In this document: positions 17,878-27,688 of the stretch, in pieces | Layout: the number at the start of each line of letters is the position of its first letter | How positions within the stretch are numbered: the stretch's first letter is position 1 | DNA from: Helicobacter equorum | GTDB lineage: Bacteria; Campylobacterota; Campylobacteria; Campylobacterales; Helicobacteraceae | Length of the DNA stretch: 64,000 nucleotides | Assembly (NCBI RefSeq): GCF_900198655.1 | Contig: NZ_FZPO01000013.1 | Span: 1 to 64,000, forward strand | Direction of reading: 5' to 3' | Translations under genes and position numbers: made by a program | Notes under the pieces: model-generated | The model's database searches: none | What the model saw: the letters and a program-made list of their open reading frames with translations, nothing else | Told to the model about the DNA's origin: nothing

Positions 17878-18730
17878 CAAAACCTACAAATGCAAAAAAC
17901 ACAAACCCCAAATATCCATTGGTCGCAAAAAATGCCTTAGGGATATTCACAAAGTCCTTATGCACGAGGTATTGTTCATATGTAAGCATTATTGCACAAA
18001 TAGCTAAGCCCACATACGAAATAACACCTAGAATCTGTGTCTGATATATAAATATTCCCCAAAAAATCACCGCACAAAGATGAAATAGTCTTGAAAGATA
18101 TAGGGTATTTTGCACCCCAAATCGCGAAGGAATTGAATAGAGATTGTGCTTTATATCAAATTCCCTGTCTTGCAAGGAATACAACAAATCAAATCCGGCT
18201 ACCCAAAACATCACTGCCACACTCAAAGCTATGCACCACCACTCTAAACTTCCTAGCACTGCAATACATCCAGCAATAGGCGCAAGACCCAATGAGATAC
18301 CAAGCACAAGGTGTGCGAATGAAGAAATGCGCTTCATCATCGAGTATCCTCCCAAAATTACCAAAAAAGGTAAAGACAGCGTAAAAGCAAGGGTATTGAT
18401 ATAGTAAGACACAAGCACAAAGATACTAGCATTGACACCACAAAACACACTTAAAGCCACAAACCCTACCCTACCATCAACACTAGGACGATTTGTAGTG
18501 CGTGGATTAAGCGCATCTATATCTCTATCTAAAAGCCGATTAAAGGCCATTGCAAAATTTCGCGCACTCACAAGTGCCATAACACACAAAAAAAATGTAG
18601 ACCATCCCATCCAAATGCTTCCATCAGCCTGTAAACTTGCAACGACCATGGATATGAGGATAAAGGATGCAGAAAAAATTGTGTGCTCAAACATCACAAG
18701 TTCATTAAAATTTTTTATTTTCTTTAGCAC
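17852..18730 (-). CDS. mqnP: UbiA-family prenyltransferase, probably MqnP of menaquinone synthesis
   Basis: The polytopic protein (about 292 residues) carries both Asp-rich prenyl-diphosphate motifs: NRLLDRDIDALN after the second helix and DLLYSLQDREFDIKH after the sixth. Helicobacter makes menaquinone by the futalosine pathway, where MqnP prenylates the naphthoate precursor; this is inferred from the organism rather than from the motif. The start is ambiguous, since in-frame TTG (18754) and GTG codons precede NFNELVMFEHT. I favour the GTG cluster near 18730 because TGGAG lies just before it. The menG/ubiE methyltransferase at 29.5 kb would act later in the same pathway. Confidence 0.85.
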   Translation of the reverse strand: MLKKIKNFNELVMFEHTIFSASFILISMVVASLQADGSIWMGWSTFFLCVMALVSARNFAMAFNRLLDRDIDALNPRTTNRPSVDGRVGFVALSVFCGVNASIFVLVSYYINTLAFTLSLPFLVILGGYSMMKRISSFAHLVLGISLGLAPIAGCIAVLGSLEWWCIALSVAVMFWVAGFDLLYSLQDREFDIKHNLYSIPSRFGVQNTLYLSRLFHLCAVIFWGIFIYQTQILGVISYVGLAICAIMLTYEQYLVHKDFVNIPKAFFATNGYLGFVFFAFVGFDGVWHYGL

Positions 18731-18807
18731 CACCACACTCCAAAAACTTGACAAATGCCTTATTTTACATTAACTAACTTTAAAAAAGCCTCTTTAGATT
18801 CTTAAAC

Positions 18808-20184
18808 CTAGAGTCCATAATGTGCCTTTTTGTGTCGCAACACACTAAGCTCCATACCTAGCAAAGCACTTACTTTCTCTAAATCATTATCATTATGCTT
18901 GAGCGCTTGTGCCAAAAATTCACGCTCTATCTCCTCAAATCCTCCTATTTCCCCTGCACTGCCAAAAACCTTTTGTCTAGATTCTAAAAACAAATCTTTT
19001 GGTGTGATTTGCTCACCATCACTTAAAATTACTGCTCGCTCTATCACCGAGAGAAGCTCACGTACATTCCCATACCAAGGATATTCAAGCAATGCCTTTT
19101 CACTATCTTTGTGCAAAACTTTTGGAGCAAATCCATATTTTTGTATCGTTTCTTGAAGTTTGTATCGTGCAATATCTAAAATCTCTTCCTTGCGCTCTTT
19201 AAGCGGTGGGACAAAAATGGGGATTGTCTGCAAACGAAAAAACAAGTCCTCGCGAAAATGACCTTGCGTGATTTTTTGCATAATATTAGCATTTGTGGCA
19301 GAAATAAAACGCACATCAATAGAAATTTTTTTGGAACTTCCTAAACGCGTGAGTGTTTTTTCTTGCAATACTCGTAATAACTTAGCTTGCAAGGCAATAG
19401 GCATTTCGCCTATCTCATCTAAAAACACACTTCCACCATTAGCATCCTCTAAGATTCCGTGTTTTGAGTTTGTCGCATCTGTGAATGCGCCTTTTTCATA
19501 CCCAAAAAGCTCAGATTCTAGTAAATGTTCAGGGATTGCTGCCATATTGATAGCGATAAATGGGGCATTAGCACGCTTGGAATGTATATGGATAAAGTTT
19601 GCAAACACATCTTTGCCTACACCGCTTTGCCCCATCAAAAATACATTTGCGTCAGTTGGAGCGACTTTTAGGGCGATATTTTTGGCATTTTCAAGAGCTG
19701 GGGAAGAGGAGATGAAAAATTTTTTGTGTGTATCTTTCATAGATTGCGTGGGGTGTGTCTTTGTTTTGCCTGTTTTTTTGCTTATAGAATCTTCTTGGTT
19801 GTATTCACCCAGGATTTCTTGCTCTTTTTTGAGGTTTTCTAGGGTTTGGATTAATTCCTCAAAACTAAAGCCCTTTACTAAAAAATCCTTAACACCTAAA
19901 CGGATAGCTTTTATCGCATTTTGCACAGATGCGTTACCTGTAATAACGATACTTATGTATTTGCCCTCTAATTCTTGCAAAAATTGTAGCCCATCCATTT
20001 GGGGCATATTAATGTCGGTAATAATCACATCAAAATCTTGTGGTGTGTGCTGAAGCATAGAAATTGCTTTTAGCGCTTCTTTGGCGTTTTTAAAGCTCTT
20101 TATATCATAGTCTGGATAGTCGTTAAAGGCGATTTCTAGGGATTTGCGATAATTGATGTCATCTTCTACGATACAAACTTTCAT
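18808..20184 (-). CDS. flgR: Sigma-54-dependent flagellar response regulator FlgR
   Basis: The 458-residue NtrC-type activator has a receiver domain with phospho-acceptor Asp 57 (IITDINMPQMDG) and a long linker. The AAA+ domain contains Walker A GQSGVGKD, GAFTDA in place of GAFTGA, Walker B GGSVFLDEIGEM and the R-finger region. Its N-terminus resembles H. pylori FlgR, the RpoN activator of class II flagellar genes. Unlike the shorter H. pylori protein, it ends in a Fis-like segment (EREFLAQALKHNDNDLEKVS) that could bind DNA. It is divergent from uvrC and has a TATAAT box 45 bp upstream. Confidence 0.88.
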   Translation of the reverse strand: MKVCIVEDDINYRKSLEIAFNDYPDYDIKSFKNAKEALKAISMLQHTPQDFDVIITDINMPQMDGLQFLQELEGKYISIVITGNASVQNAIKAIRLGVKDFLVKGFSFEELIQTLENLKKEQEILGEYNQEDSISKKTGKTKTHPTQSMKDTHKKFFISSSPALENAKNIALKVAPTDANVFLMGQSGVGKDVFANFIHIHSKRANAPFIAINMAAIPEHLLESELFGYEKGAFTDATNSKHGILEDANGGSVFLDEIGEMPIALQAKLLRVLQEKTLTRLGSSKKISIDVRFISATNANIMQKITQGHFREDLFFRLQTIPIFVPPLKERKEEILDIARYKLQETIQKYGFAPKVLHKDSEKALLEYPWYGNVRELLSVIERAVILSDGEQITPKDLFLESRQKVFGSAGEIGGFEEIEREFLAQALKHNDNDLEKVSALLGMELSVLRHKKAHYGL

Positions 20185-20228
20185 TATATTCCTTAAGTTG
20201 GCTTATAGAATCTACAGGCTAAAATTCC

Positions 20229-20234
20229 ATTATA
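20229..20234 (-). promoter_or_regulatory. -10 box of flgR
   Basis: On the minus strand a perfect TATAAT lies about 45 bp before the flgR start, in the 79-bp divergent region with uvrC. No clear -35 box. Confidence 0.5.
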
Positions 20235-20263
20235 TTTCATTTGTGCTTAAAGTAAAGGTGATA

Positions 20264-22141
20264 ATGCTACATCTCACTACTAATAACGCATTGCCCACAC
20301 TCGCTCATCTCCCCCAAAGTTCTGGCGTGTATCAATACTTTGATGCAAACGGACATCTCTTATACGTAGGGAAGGCAAAGAATCTTAAAAAACGTATTAA
20401 GAGTTATTTCACACCAAGCACAAAGCTAAGCCCACGCATAGCTTCTATGGTGTCACAAGTATCTGAAATAAAAACTTTTATCACTCCAAACGAACAAGAT
20501 GCACTCATTTTGGAAAACTCTCTTATCAAAAGCCTCAAACCAAAATATAACATTTTGTTGCGTGATGATAAAACATATCCATATATTTACATTGATTATA
20601 ATGAAGATTTCCCCACACTAGAGATCACACGCACATTGCTTAAGAAGCGCAATATCACATATTTTGGACCATTTAGCACTGGGGCTCGTGATTTGCTAGA
20701 AAGCATCTTGCAATCCCTACCTTTAGTGCAAAAGAAGTCTTGTCTTAGAGGCAAAAAAGCATGTTTGTTTTATCAGATTAAACGTTGCTTAGCTCCATGT
20801 GAAGGTAAAACAAACAAAGAACAATATGCCCAACTCCTTGAACAAGCTATTGATTTACTACAGCACAAAAAAAAGCTCATTGCTATATTAGAATCCAAAA
20901 TGCAAACTCTCGCACAACATTATGCGTTTGAAGAAGCCGCAAAAATACGCGATAGTATCGCTAAAATCACTCAAATGCAGGCGTTTTCTCATATCGATTT
21001 GTTAGACTATAGTAATCTTGATGTCTTTGTATTTTGTGCAGATACCAATCATTATGGCATAATGATGAAGCTTTTTATACGTAATGGACGCATAAGCTCA
21101 AGCGATTTTTTATCTATTCATGATGAATCCCTACAATCCCTCACTACAGAATCTTCCCAAGCAGATAAATCCCAAGTCTTACACTCTTTATATACCCAAG
21201 CCCTACTCAACCATTATAAAACCCCTGCGCCATTATTACCGGATTCTATTTTATTACCCTATGAAATCGGCATCTTTGAAGAAAAAATACGCTTAGAAAA
21301 AATTTTGCAAAAACGCACAGGCAAAAAAATTACCATACTTCAACCCCAGAGGGGCAAAAAACACGAACTTATCAATATTGCACGCACAAATGCCAAAGAA
21401 CTTATGCGTTTGCAAGAGCAACAAAAGCAACACTACATACAAGAACTACAAGCTTTGCGCGAACTTTTTGCTCTCTCAAATCTCCCTTATCGCATAGAAA
21501 TTTTTGATACCTCACATCATAGTGGAAGTGCCTGTGTGGGAGGAATGGTCGTGTATGAAAATGATGGGTTTTTGAAAAATGCCTACAGACATTATCATTT
21601 ACAAGGCACTGATGAATACGCACAAATGCGAGAAATGCTTACACGCAGAGCCCTAGATTTTGAATCTAATCCCCCACCAAATCTTTGGCTCCTTGATGGC
21701 GGTGCGGCACAAATTACTATAGCAAAAGAGATTTTAGAAAGTGCAGGAGTGCAAATAGATATCTTAGGAATAGCCAAACACAAACTCAATGGGCGCGCAC
21801 ATCGGGCTAAGGGAAGTGCTAGCGATTATGTATATATGCTAGATTCCAAACACACAGCACAAGAACACATACAAACAACACAAATACGACTGCCTCCAAG
21901 CGACAAACGACTACAATTTTTGCAAAAATTGCGCGATGAGGCACATCGCTATGCAATCACTTTCCATAGGAACAAAAAGTTAAAAAATCTTACACAAGCC
22001 CAAGCTTTAGGCATAGAAAAAAATCTTAGCGTTGCCCAAATACAAAAACTTCTTAGAATCTATGGTGATTTTGCACATATACGCGATCTCACACCAATAG
22101 AAATTACTCAAGCATTACGCCAACGACACACAAAACCATAA
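20264..22141 (+). CDS. uvrC: Excinuclease ABC subunit C
   Basis: UvrC makes both incisions in nucleotide excision repair. The protein starts with the GIY-YIG nuclease (SSGVYQYFDANGHLLYVGKAKN), has a UVR domain around AQHYAFEEAAKIRDSI, the central WLLDGGAAQI RNase-H-like nuclease, and a C-terminal helix-hairpin-helix (QALGIEKNLSVAQIQKLLR). I start it at ATG 20264 (AAAGG upstream), giving 625 residues; the longer open frame upstream reads into the divergent promoter region. Length is slightly above the H. pylori protein. Confidence 0.96.
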   Translation: MLHLTTNNALPTLAHLPQSSGVYQYFDANGHLLYVGKAKNLKKRIKSYFTPSTKLSPRIASMVSQVSEIKTFITPNEQDALILENSLIKSLKPKYNILLRDDKTYPYIYIDYNEDFPTLEITRTLLKKRNITYFGPFSTGARDLLESILQSLPLVQKKSCLRGKKACLFYQIKRCLAPCEGKTNKEQYAQLLEQAIDLLQHKKKLIAILESKMQTLAQHYAFEEAAKIRDSIAKITQMQAFSHIDLLDYSNLDVFVFCADTNHYGIMMKLFIRNGRISSSDFLSIHDESLQSLTTESSQADKSQVLHSLYTQALLNHYKTPAPLLPDSILLPYEIGIFEEKIRLEKILQKRTGKKITILQPQRGKKHELINIARTNAKELMRLQEQQKQHYIQELQALRELFALSNLPYRIEIFDTSHHSGSACVGGMVVYENDGFLKNAYRHYHLQGTDEYAQMREMLTRRALDFESNPPPNLWLLDGGAAQITIAKEILESAGVQIDILGIAKHKLNGRAHRAKGSASDYVYMLDSKHTAQEHIQTTQIRLPPSDKRLQFLQKLRDEAHRYAITFHRNKKLKNLTQAQALGIEKNLSVAQIQKLLRIYGDFAHIRDLTPIEITQALRQRHTKP

Positions 22142-22170
22142 AAAAAAGAAATATTAATAAAGGACATAAA

Positions 22171-23664
22171 GTGCTACAATCAATCCAAAATAAACTCCAA
22201 AAAACTACCATTCAAGGCAAAACGCATATCCTGCTGTATCTCATCGCTGTTATTTTTGTGCTTTGCTGGGTTATGGGACTTTTGGCACTTATGGGACTAA
22301 AGGCAGATTATGATAGCAACTATCCCACGCAAAAAATGAGCATGCTCTATGCACAAGAGATGCAAAACTCCTTTTTAGATTCACGCACCAATAGTGATAA
22401 TGTCCAAATACTTTGGCAAACTTATAAGCATGATTTGCAAGAAAAAGAAAACCGCTATAAATTCCTTAATAAAATCCGTCATTGGTATCAAGCTAGTTTT
22501 TTAAGAGAACAAAAAGAAGAAATTATGAGGCTTTCTAATATGCAGCGAGAAATAATCGCACAAATTGATCATGCACTACAAGAGCACAATATATCTCGCT
22601 ATGATCTTTTTACTAAACTTGTACGATGCAATATAGAACTCGCAACAATCAATAAAGAAGTAAGCGATTCACTCTATGACTTTAGCCTTAAGATTCTGGG
22701 ATTTTTCTTGCTTGTCTTAGCCTGTATGTTTCTTATACTCTCTAAAGCCATTACAGATTCTATTAATAATGCCTATAATTCGCTAGAAAACCTTGTGGCA
22801 CAAAAAACTATCGAACTTCAAACACTAAACAATAATCTCCAAAAATCCATAGAATATGAAGTAAAACAAAATCAACAAAAAGACTTATTTTTGTATCAAC
22901 AAGCACGATTAGCCTCTATGGGAGAGATGATTCACAATATCGCGCATCAATGGCGACAACCGCTAAATTCTCTTACCCTTCTTATACAGAGTTTTAAAAC
23001 CAAATACGATCAAGGCAAGTTTGATAAAGAATTTCTATATGCACAAACCCAATATGGCCTCAAAATTGCTAAAAATATGTCCGAAACCATTGAGAGTTTT
23101 AGCACATTTTTTCGTCCCGACAAAGAAAAAACATGCTTTAGTATCAAAAAAGCGCTTTTAGATTCTCTTGAGCTTCTTTCTGGGGTGCTATATGATGAAA
23201 ATATCCAAGTAAGCACCAATATGCAAGAGGATTTTACAATTTTAGGCTACGAAAATGCTTTTACACAAGTGGTATTTGTTTTGCTTAACAACGCCATAGA
23301 TGCATTTAAAGAATCTAAAATTCCTAATGATAAGCGTTTTGTAGAGATTAGCATTACGCCTTGTGATACAAATCTCGCTATCAATGTCAAAGACAATGCA
23401 GGAGGTATCAAGCTTGATGACATACAAAAAATATTTGAACCCTACTTTACAACCAAACACAAATCGGCAGGAACAGGAATAGGGCTTTATATGGCAAAAC
23501 AAATTATTGAAAAACAATTTTTTGGTAGCATTGCGGTGCAAAATATCACTTTTAAGCTTCAAGAAGATTCCGATATTGTTCATAAGGGATCTAAAGGAAG
23601 TGCTTTTAGTATTATTATTCCTCATAGTGCGTGTATTTTACAAACCGCTACCACAGCACCATAA
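22171..23664 (+). CDS. Membrane sensor histidine kinase
   Basis: The 497-residue kinase has two membrane helices (about residues 20-45 and 172-190) flanking a helical periplasmic sensor. A coiled coil follows, then the dimerisation H-box MGEMIHNIAHQWRQPLN, and an ATP-binding domain with N-box LLNNAIDAF, DNAGGI and GTGIGLYMAK. It starts at GTG with AAAGGA upstream. The response regulator begins 26 bp after its stop, so they form a pair. H. pylori places CrdRS-type genes near a UbiA gene, but no metal-sensing motif is visible, so I do not assign a signal. Confidence 0.9.
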   Translation: MLQSIQNKLQKTTIQGKTHILLYLIAVIFVLCWVMGLLALMGLKADYDSNYPTQKMSMLYAQEMQNSFLDSRTNSDNVQILWQTYKHDLQEKENRYKFLNKIRHWYQASFLREQKEEIMRLSNMQREIIAQIDHALQEHNISRYDLFTKLVRCNIELATINKEVSDSLYDFSLKILGFFLLVLACMFLILSKAITDSINNAYNSLENLVAQKTIELQTLNNNLQKSIEYEVKQNQQKDLFLYQQARLASMGEMIHNIAHQWRQPLNSLTLLIQSFKTKYDQGKFDKEFLYAQTQYGLKIAKNMSETIESFSTFFRPDKEKTCFSIKKALLDSLELLSGVLYDENIQVSTNMQEDFTILGYENAFTQVVFVLLNNAIDAFKESKIPNDKRFVEISITPCDTNLAINVKDNAGGIKLDDIQKIFEPYFTTKHKSAGTGIGLYMAKQIIEKQFFGSIAVQNITFKLQEDSDIVHKGSKGSAFSIIIPHSACILQTATTAP

Positions 23665-23690
23665 ATCTAAACCACACAAGGAGACAAAGT

Positions 23691-24362
23691 ATGAATCACC
23701 CTAAGCGTAGCTTAAAAGATTTGACAATCCTCTATGCAGAAGATGATCAAGATACGCTAAAACTCACTGCAATGGTACTAGAAGATTATGTCGGACGACT
23801 TATTTTAGCAAAAAATGGACAAGAGGCATGGCATTTATTTAATCAGCACAAGATTGATGTGGTGCTTACTGATATTTTAATGCCAAAACTTAGTGGGCTA
23901 GACCTTGTGGGACTTATCCGCCATTCCACCCAACCAAATATCCCCATCATCATTGCTTCTGCACACACTGAAGTAAAATATCTCTTGGAAGCTATTAATC
24001 TTAGAGTGGATAACTACATTCTAAAACCTATCGAAATAGATTCACTACTTAAAGTCTTGCAAAAGGCGATTCTACCTTTTGTCCAAGCCAAGGAAATAGA
24101 AGCACAGAGTCTCCTTATCAAGGCTATTTCTACCTTTGTTGGTGGCAAAAAAATAGAAATTGTTAAATTCCTCATCGAGCATTGCGATGAAGATAAGATT
24201 TTTCACGGATCGTACGAAGATATTTTGCTGCACCTTAATGTTAGCAAACCAACAATTGTCAAAACTTTTAAACAACTTATGGACGCAGGAATTCTTATCA
24301 AAGTCCGCAACAAAATGTATCGTTTTCACCAAGATTTTTTACTTGAAAATATGCAATTGTAA
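23691..24362 (+). CDS. Response regulator with winged-helix output domain
   Basis: The 223-residue protein starts at ATG 23691 after AAGGAGAC. The receiver domain has the acidic pair AEDDQD, phospho-acceptor Asp in VVLTDILMPKLSG, and the LKPIE lysine. The output domain is not OmpR- or NarL-like. It carries SYEDILLHLNVSKPTIVKTF followed by LMDAGILIKVRNKMYRF, a winged helix resembling RepL/Crp-type DNA readers. It is paired with the kinase just upstream. Targets are not evident from neighbours. Confidence 0.87.
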   Translation: MNHPKRSLKDLTILYAEDDQDTLKLTAMVLEDYVGRLILAKNGQEAWHLFNQHKIDVVLTDILMPKLSGLDLVGLIRHSTQPNIPIIIASAHTEVKYLLEAINLRVDNYILKPIEIDSLLKVLQKAILPFVQAKEIEAQSLLIKAISTFVGGKKIEIVKFLIEHCDEDKIFHGSYEDILLHLNVSKPTIVKTFKQLMDAGILIKVRNKMYRFHQDFLLENMQL

Positions 24363-24463
24363 AATTAAGCAAATAGCGAACTTTACGCAGCCTTAAGCAA
24401 AAAATCGCTAGAATGGCTAGTTTTACTGCTCTAAAACTTCAATTTACTTCACTAAGGACTTAA

Positions 24464-25759
24464 ATGGCTAATGAAAAAACACGAACGCATACACCAGTAG
24501 AAGGTTATAAAATAGAAGATCTTAAATCAAGCTCTGTTGTTAAACTAATTGAAATCGCTAAAAAACTTGGTATTGAAAATCCACAAGAATATCTCCGACA
24601 AGATCTCATCTTTGAGATTCTAAAAACTCAAGTTACGCAAGGTGGCTACATTCTCCTTACAGGAATCTTAGAAATTATGCCTGATGGACACGGATTTTTG
24701 CGTGCATCTGATAAGAGCTTTAGTAATAGCCAAAACGATACCTATGTCTCACAAAGCCAAATTCGCCGTTTTGCACTAAGAAATGGTGATATAGTAATGG
24801 GACAGGTGCGCCCACCAAAAGATCAAGAACGCTACTATGCACTTTTAAAAATTGAAGCAGTCAATTTTATCTCTCTTGATGAAATCAAAAATCGCCCACT
24901 TTTTGATAATCTCACACCACTTTTTCCTATAGAACAGCTTAAACTTGAATATCAATCCGATATGGTAACAGGTAGAATGCTTGATCTCTTCACACCTATA
25001 GGCAAGGGACAACGCGCACTTATTGTTGCTCCGCCACGCACGGGAAAAACTGAACTTATGAAAGAACTTGCACACGGCATAGCCAAAAATCACCCAGAAG
25101 TTGAACTCATGGTACTTTTGGTAGATGAACGCCCAGAGGAAGTAACCGATATGGAGCGTAGCGTCAAAGGACAAGTATTTAGCTCAACATTTGATCTCCC
25201 TGCAACAAACCATATTCGTGTCGCTGAACTTGTCATAGAAAGCGCTAAACGCAAAGTAGAAATGGGCAAAGATGTCGTGATTTTATTAGATTCTATTACA
25301 CGATTGGCACGCGCATATAATGCCGCCACACCCTCTAGTGGCAAAGTGCTAAGCGGTGGGGTTGATGCAAATGCCTTGCATAAACCAAAGAGATTTTTTG
25401 GTGCAGCTCGCAATATTGAGCAAGGCGGTAGCCTCACTATTATCGCTACTGCACTTATTGATACAGGATCACGCATGGATGAGGTGATTTTTGAGGAATT
25501 TAAAGGCACAGGAAATAGTGAAATTGTCCTTGCGCGTAGTGTTGCGGATCGCCGAATCTATCCAGCGCTTGATATTCTCAAATCTGGCACACGCAAAGAT
25601 GAGTTGCTACTTGGTAAAGATAAGCTCACAAAAGTATGGATGTTGCGTAATGTAATGCATACGATGGATGATGTGGAAGCACTAAGTTTCATCTATAGTA
25701 AGATGAAGCAAACTCAAGACAATGAAGAATTTTTAAATGCTATGAATCCTCAAGAATAA
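24464..25759 (+). CDS. rho: Transcription termination factor Rho
   Basis: The hexameric RNA helicase that ends transcription at unstructured C-rich sites. The 431-residue protein has the N-terminal Rho domain ([18 protein letters not shown]), the RNA-binding cold-shock-like fold ([15 protein letters not shown]), Walker A in [13 protein letters not shown], Walker B in [16 protein letters not shown] and the Q/R-loop region with [22 protein letters not shown] box lies about 50 bp upstream. murI follows after 8 bp. Confidence 0.98.
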   Translation: MANEKTRTHTPVEGYKIEDLKSSSVVKLIEIAKKLGIENPQEYLRQDLIFEILKTQVTQGGYILLTGILEIMPDGHGFLRASDKSFSNSQNDTYVSQSQIRRFALRNGDIVMGQVRPPKDQERYYALLKIEAVNFISLDEIKNRPLFDNLTPLFPIEQLKLEYQSDMVTGRMLDLFTPIGKGQRALIVAPPRTGKTELMKELAHGIAKNHPEVELMVLLVDERPEEVTDMERSVKGQVFSSTFDLPATNHIRVAELVIESAKRKVEMGKDVVILLDSITRLARAYNAATPSSGKVLSGGVDANALHKPKRFFGAARNIEQGGSLTIIATALIDTGSRMDEVIFEEFKGTGNSEIVLARSVADRRIYPALDILKSGTRKDELLLGKDKLTKVWMLRNVMHTMDDVEALSFIYSKMKQTQDNEEFLNAMNPQE

Positions 25760-25767
25760 GTAAAACT

Positions 25768-26523
25768 ATGAAAGTCGGTGTGTTTGATAGTGGTGTTGGA
25801 GGACTTAGTGTTTTAAAAAGTCTTTTGGAAGCCAAACTTTTTGAATCTATCGTATATTATGGCGATACCGCTCGTGTCCCATACGGAACCAAAGATAAAC
25901 AAACTATTATTCGATTTTCTCTCCAAGCACTTGATTTTTTTATCTCTCAACATATCGATATGCTTGTTATAGCTTGTAATACTGCAAGTGCATATGCGCT
26001 AGATTCACTTAGTCAAAATGCTCCATTCCCAGTTATAGGAGTTATCACACCCGGTGTACTTGCTACGCAAAATAAACTCCCTTCTAAAGATTCTTCTATC
26101 CTTGTAATTGCCACAAAAGCCACAATCGCTTCAAATCTTTATGCTACCAAACTCCAAGAAAAAGGTTTTTGTAATGTAAAAAGTCTAGCAACAGGACTTT
26201 TTGTGCCATTTGTCGAAGAGGGAATCTACGATGGCAAACCTATGCAAGCATTGTTGGAATATTACTTTAGTGGATATAATCCCCCTGATGCACTTATTTT
26301 AGGTTGCACACATTTTCCGCTTATTGCTCACGCCCTTAGCACATATTTTGGCAAGGATACAATCCTTATTCATAGTGGTGAAGCTATTGTAGAATATATT
26401 CAAAGTACCTATCATTTACCTACACAACGCCAATTACATTCTTTAGGATTTTTTGCAAGTGATGATGTCAATGCACTAAAACACACTGCAAAAGGATGGC
26501 TTGGTAACCTTTATATGCCCTAA
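25768..26523 (+). CDS. murI: Glutamate racemase
   Basis: MurI makes D-glutamate for peptidoglycan. The 251-residue protein has the substrate loop FDSGVGGLSVL, first catalytic cysteine in ACNTASA and second in LGCTHFPL, with YYGDTARVPYG also conserved. Length equals that of H. pylori MurI. It follows rho by 8 bp, without a strong ribosome binding site. Confidence 0.97.
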   Translation: MKVGVFDSGVGGLSVLKSLLEAKLFESIVYYGDTARVPYGTKDKQTIIRFSLQALDFFISQHIDMLVIACNTASAYALDSLSQNAPFPVIGVITPGVLATQNKLPSKDSSILVIATKATIASNLYATKLQEKGFCNVKSLATGLFVPFVEEGIYDGKPMQALLEYYFSGYNPPDALILGCTHFPLIAHALSTYFGKDTILIHSGEAIVEYIQSTYHLPTQRQLHSLGFFASDDVNALKHTAKGWLGNLYMP

Positions 26524-26533
26524 AAGTATGTAG

Positions 26534-27019
26534 ATGAAATATCTTAGTATCTGTGTTTGTGCAATAATGTATGTATGTTTTTTTTGGGCGTGTTCTACAA
26601 GCGTCAAACCAAAAACTCTATCAGATAAAGAATGGAAAGCTTATCGCCTAAGTATTGATACCAAAGTGCTTTTTGCACCACAAAATGCCACTATGATTTT
26701 TGACACGCAACAAAACAGAATCTATGGCAATACTGGGTGCAATAACTACACGGCTAACATACAAGTGGAGCAAAATAAACTTATTATCACCAAGCGCACC
26801 TTTACGCGTAAACTTTGTGAATCTCAAGAAGTGATGGATTATGAGTTTGCATTTTTGCGTAGCCTTGAAGGAGAATACGACATCATCACGCTACAAGAAT
26901 ACAAAGATCGCTTAAGCACCTATGGACAAATTACAAATCCAGATTTATACGACAGCAAAGTTTCCCAAAACATGCTTATCCTCGCCAGTAGATTCAAAGC
27001 CTATTTTCTCATACCCTAA
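26534..27019 (+). CDS. META/HslJ-domain lipoprotein
   Basis: The 161-residue protein has a lipoprotein signal (CVCAIMYVCFFWAC) with the acylated cysteine at residue 20. A META domain follows, centred on MIFDTQQNRIYGNTGCNNYT and TFTRKLCESQEVMDYE. HslJ-type proteins are small envelope proteins of unclear function linked to stress tolerance. It starts 10 bp after murI. Ribosome binding site is weak. Confidence 0.82.
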   Translation: MKYLSICVCAIMYVCFFWACSTSVKPKTLSDKEWKAYRLSIDTKVLFAPQNATMIFDTQQNRIYGNTGCNNYTANIQVEQNKLIITKRTFTRKLCESQEVMDYEFAFLRSLEGEYDIITLQEYKDRLSTYGQITNPDLYDSKVSQNMLILASRFKAYFLIP

Positions 27020-27023
27020 ACGC

Positions 27024-27662
27024 ATGCAAAATCTCTCCACCAAACAACACTTTACCCTCACACAAGATGCAGAGGGCATTTTTGAATCTAAGGGATCAAA
27101 ATTTTTAGCCTTTATCTTTCCTATAGAATGTGATATACACGCGCCAACGCCAAAACTTATCTTGCAAAATTATATACAAGCACTCAAACCCAAGCATACT
27201 AAGGCTGTGCATTTTGTAAGTGCTATGCGAGCTTTTGCATATACTGAAAGTGAGAACACAGAAACTAGTATCATAGAATCTTCTAGTGATGATGGAGAGC
27301 CAAAAGGTAGCTCAGGCGTGCCTTGTCTAAATGTCCTAAAGGGCGAATGCCTTGTAAATGTGGGTTGTGTAGTTGTGCGATATTTTGGTGGCACATTGCT
27401 TGGAATAGGAGGATTAGTAAGAGCCTACACTGCTACGACACACGCAGCAATCCATAATGCTAAAACCACGCAAACCCTCATGCCTTTTATCCAAAAACAC
27501 ACTCTTACCCTCTGCATTCCTTACACGCAGTTTTCAAAATTACAATATCTTGCTAAAAATCTTGATATCACACTCTTAAAACAAAACTTTACAGAATCTA
27601 GCATAGAAATTTTGTGTTCTGGGACGCAAAAAGCACTAGATACATTAAAAAATACGCTATAA
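27024..27662 (+). CDS. yigZ: YigZ/IMPACT-family protein
   Basis: The 212-residue protein shows the IMPACT N-domain signature SSDDGEPKGSSGVPCLN and VVVRYFGGTLLGIGGLVRAY, followed by the ferredoxin-like C-domain. The family is universal and its biochemical role is unsettled; the eukaryotic homologue inhibits GCN2. I start at ATG 27024, 4 bp after the preceding stop, because the longer frame would run back through the lipoprotein gene. Its end contains the hemJ -10 box. Confidence 0.9.
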   Translation: MQNLSTKQHFTLTQDAEGIFESKGSKFLAFIFPIECDIHAPTPKLILQNYIQALKPKHTKAVHFVSAMRAFAYTESENTETSIIESSSDDGEPKGSSGVPCLNVLKGECLVNVGCVVVRYFGGTLLGIGGLVRAYTATTHAAIHNAKTTQTLMPFIQKHTLTLCIPYTQFSKLQYLAKNLDITLLKQNFTESSIEILCSGTQKALDTLKNTL

Positions 27663-27663
27663 T
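27658..27663 (+). promoter_or_regulatory. -10 box of hemJ
   Basis: A perfect TATAAT, preceded by TACGC, spans the yigZ stop and lies 25 bp before the hemJ start. Confidence 0.5.
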
Positions 27664-27688
27664 CACGCATTTATTAAGGAGTTTATTT

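Noticed and set aside
19268-20053. 261-residue open frame antisense to flgR
   Set aside because: It is a long shadow of the flgR reading frame with implausible Ser/Cys-rich composition and no ribosome binding site.
24845-25509. Open frames antisense to rho
   Set aside because: Composition and position show they are codon-bias shadows of rho.
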